The notes beneath the pieces were generated by a model. The model did not search any database, was not told where the DNA came from, and worked only from the letters and a program-made list of their open reading frames with translations. A program made the translations under genes and the position numbers. Positions 63,400 to 64,000 of a stretch of DNA of 64,000 nt are shown piece after piece. Source of the DNA: an uncultured Eubacteriales bacterium (GTDB taxonomy: Bacteria > Bacillota > Clostridia > Christensenellales > CAG-138); contig CACWYB010000005.1 of the NCBI GenBank assembly GCA_902765005.1, positions 1 through 64,000 on the forward strand, given 5' to 3'. Each line of letters opens with the position of its first letter. Position 1 is the first letter of the stretch.

Positions 63400-64000
63400 A
63401 TGGCCATGGACGGACTTTCCCTCCACGCCATGCTGTGGGAGATGCGGGATCTTATGGGCTCCCGAGTGGATAAGGTGCAGCAGCCCGACAAGGATACCCT
63501 GCTCCTTTCCTGCCACGGCACGGCCTGCGGGCGGGTGAAGCTCCTCATCAACATCCATAACGAAAACGGGCGGTTGGCCCTGACCCGGGACACGGCGGAA
63601 AACCCCGTCGCGGCGCCGGCTTTTTGCATGCTGCTCAGAAAGCGGCTCATGGGCAGCCGGATCACGGCCATGGAGCAGACGGGCCTTGACAGGTTGGTCC
63701 GCTTCCGCTTCTCCGGCCGGGACGAGCTCATGGACGAAAGCGTCTGCTCCCTGGTGGTGGAGCTCATGGGCAAGCACGGCAACGCCTTTTTGCTGGACGG
63801 GAACGACACCATTCTGGACTGCCTGCGCCATATCGGCGTGGGAGCCGAAGCCCTGCGGGTGTGCCTGCCCAACGTGAAGTATGAGGCCCTCCCCCTCCAG
63901 GAGAAGAAGGACCCTCTGGCGGCGACGGCGGAGGAGCTGGCCGGTTTGGATTCCCCCCGGGCGCTGATGAACGGCTACATGGGCATCTCCCGGCAGATCG
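63400..64000 (+). CDS. rqcH: Rqc2 homolog RqcH (NFACT family), partial
   Basis: Runs off the right edge; 200 residues are visible. N-terminal NFACT-N domain: GLSLHAMLWEMRDLMGSRVDKVQQPDKDTLLL, then FCMLLRKRLMGSRI, where RKR is part of the nucleic-acid contact, and VELMGKHGNAFLLD. RqcH directs poly-alanine tailing of stalled chains on the 50S subunit; older annotation calls it fibronectin-binding protein. ATG at 63400 follows AGGAGGTCGTTTT. Confidence 0.95.
   Translation, partial: MAMDGLSLHAMLWEMRDLMGSRVDKVQQPDKDTLLLSCHGTACGRVKLLINIHNENGRLALTRDTAENPVAAPAFCMLLRKRLMGSRITAMEQTGLDRLVRFRFSGRDELMDESVCSLVVELMGKHGNAFLLDGNDTILDCLRHIGVGAEALRVCLPNVKYEALPLQEKKDPLAATAEELAGLDSPRALMNGYMGISRQI

Overview
The window is a gene-dense, GC-rich stretch of a bacterial chromosome. 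It reads as an endospore-forming, high-GC member of the Clostridia (Bacillota). The evidence is a full spoIIIAA-AH operon, a spoIIAA-spoIIAB-sigF operon, CIRCE-controlled heat-shock operons with hrcA, the whiA-rapZ-murB group, an Asp23/AmaP/DUF2273-nusB group and an rqcH gene. I cannot name genus or family from sequence alone. Most genes lie on the minus strand in long, tightly overlapping operons (ATGA and TTGA overlaps). Several genes use GTG or TTG starts.

Layout. 1-4.8 kb: lepA-hemW, then hrcA-grpE leading towards dnaK beyond the left edge, with a perfect CIRCE operator; hrcA is frameshifted near its 3' end. 4.8-7 kb: rsmD-coaD-coiled-coil protein. 7-8 kb: an intracellular trypsin-like protease. 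8.2-9.1 kb: eight tRNAs. 9.1-13.9 kb: queA-GNAT-tgt-tsaE-tsaB-rimI-SEC-C, an operon dominated by tRNA modification that runs towards the tRNA block. 14-16.2 kb: a DUF1538 membrane protein with a tandem PII-like partner. 16.3-26.9 kb: the asp23-amaP-DUF2273-nusB-(TsaD paralog)-xseA-xseB-ispA-dxs-tlyA-nadK-argR-recN series. 27-31.2 kb: spoIIIAA-AH. 31.3-41.7 kb: a U32 rRNA/tRNA-modification-type protein, then a plus-strand accessory block: an acyltransferase-like protein, three related lipoproteins (one broken by an amber codon), a YitT-type membrane protein, a cysteine-rich protein and a nitroreductase. 41.7-42 kb: tRNA-Ser with an attached repeat element. 42-50.8 kb: an XRE regulator, then murB-rapZ-whiA-methyltransferase-hslO-TPR-rlmL and a solute-binding-like lipid/TM-anchored protein. 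50.9-52.3 kb: the sigF operon. 52.5-57.4 kb: DUF512-der-plsY-GNAT and a patatin. 57.5-60 kb: a GNAT gene and groES-groEL with a second CIRCE. 60.3-64 kb: a P-loop kinase, an S9 peptidase, rpsT and the start of rqcH.

The most unusual signals are outside the standard genes. (1) Two related ~150-bp stem-loop elements sit just after tRNA-Lys(CTT) and tRNA-Ser(GGA), each ending in a second copy of the host tRNA 3' end. (2) Two divergent promoters share one palindromic -35 hexamer. (3) hrcA carries a roughly 25-nt deletion removing a conserved motif while both of its operators are intact. (4) Several genes have start codons only 0-4 nt after the predicted transcription start. (5) SpoIIIAF is reduced to its membrane part. 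(6) A dispersed polypurine/polypyrimidine hairpin repeat occurs at two operon ends. All functional statements are read by eye from sequence; no database search was run.
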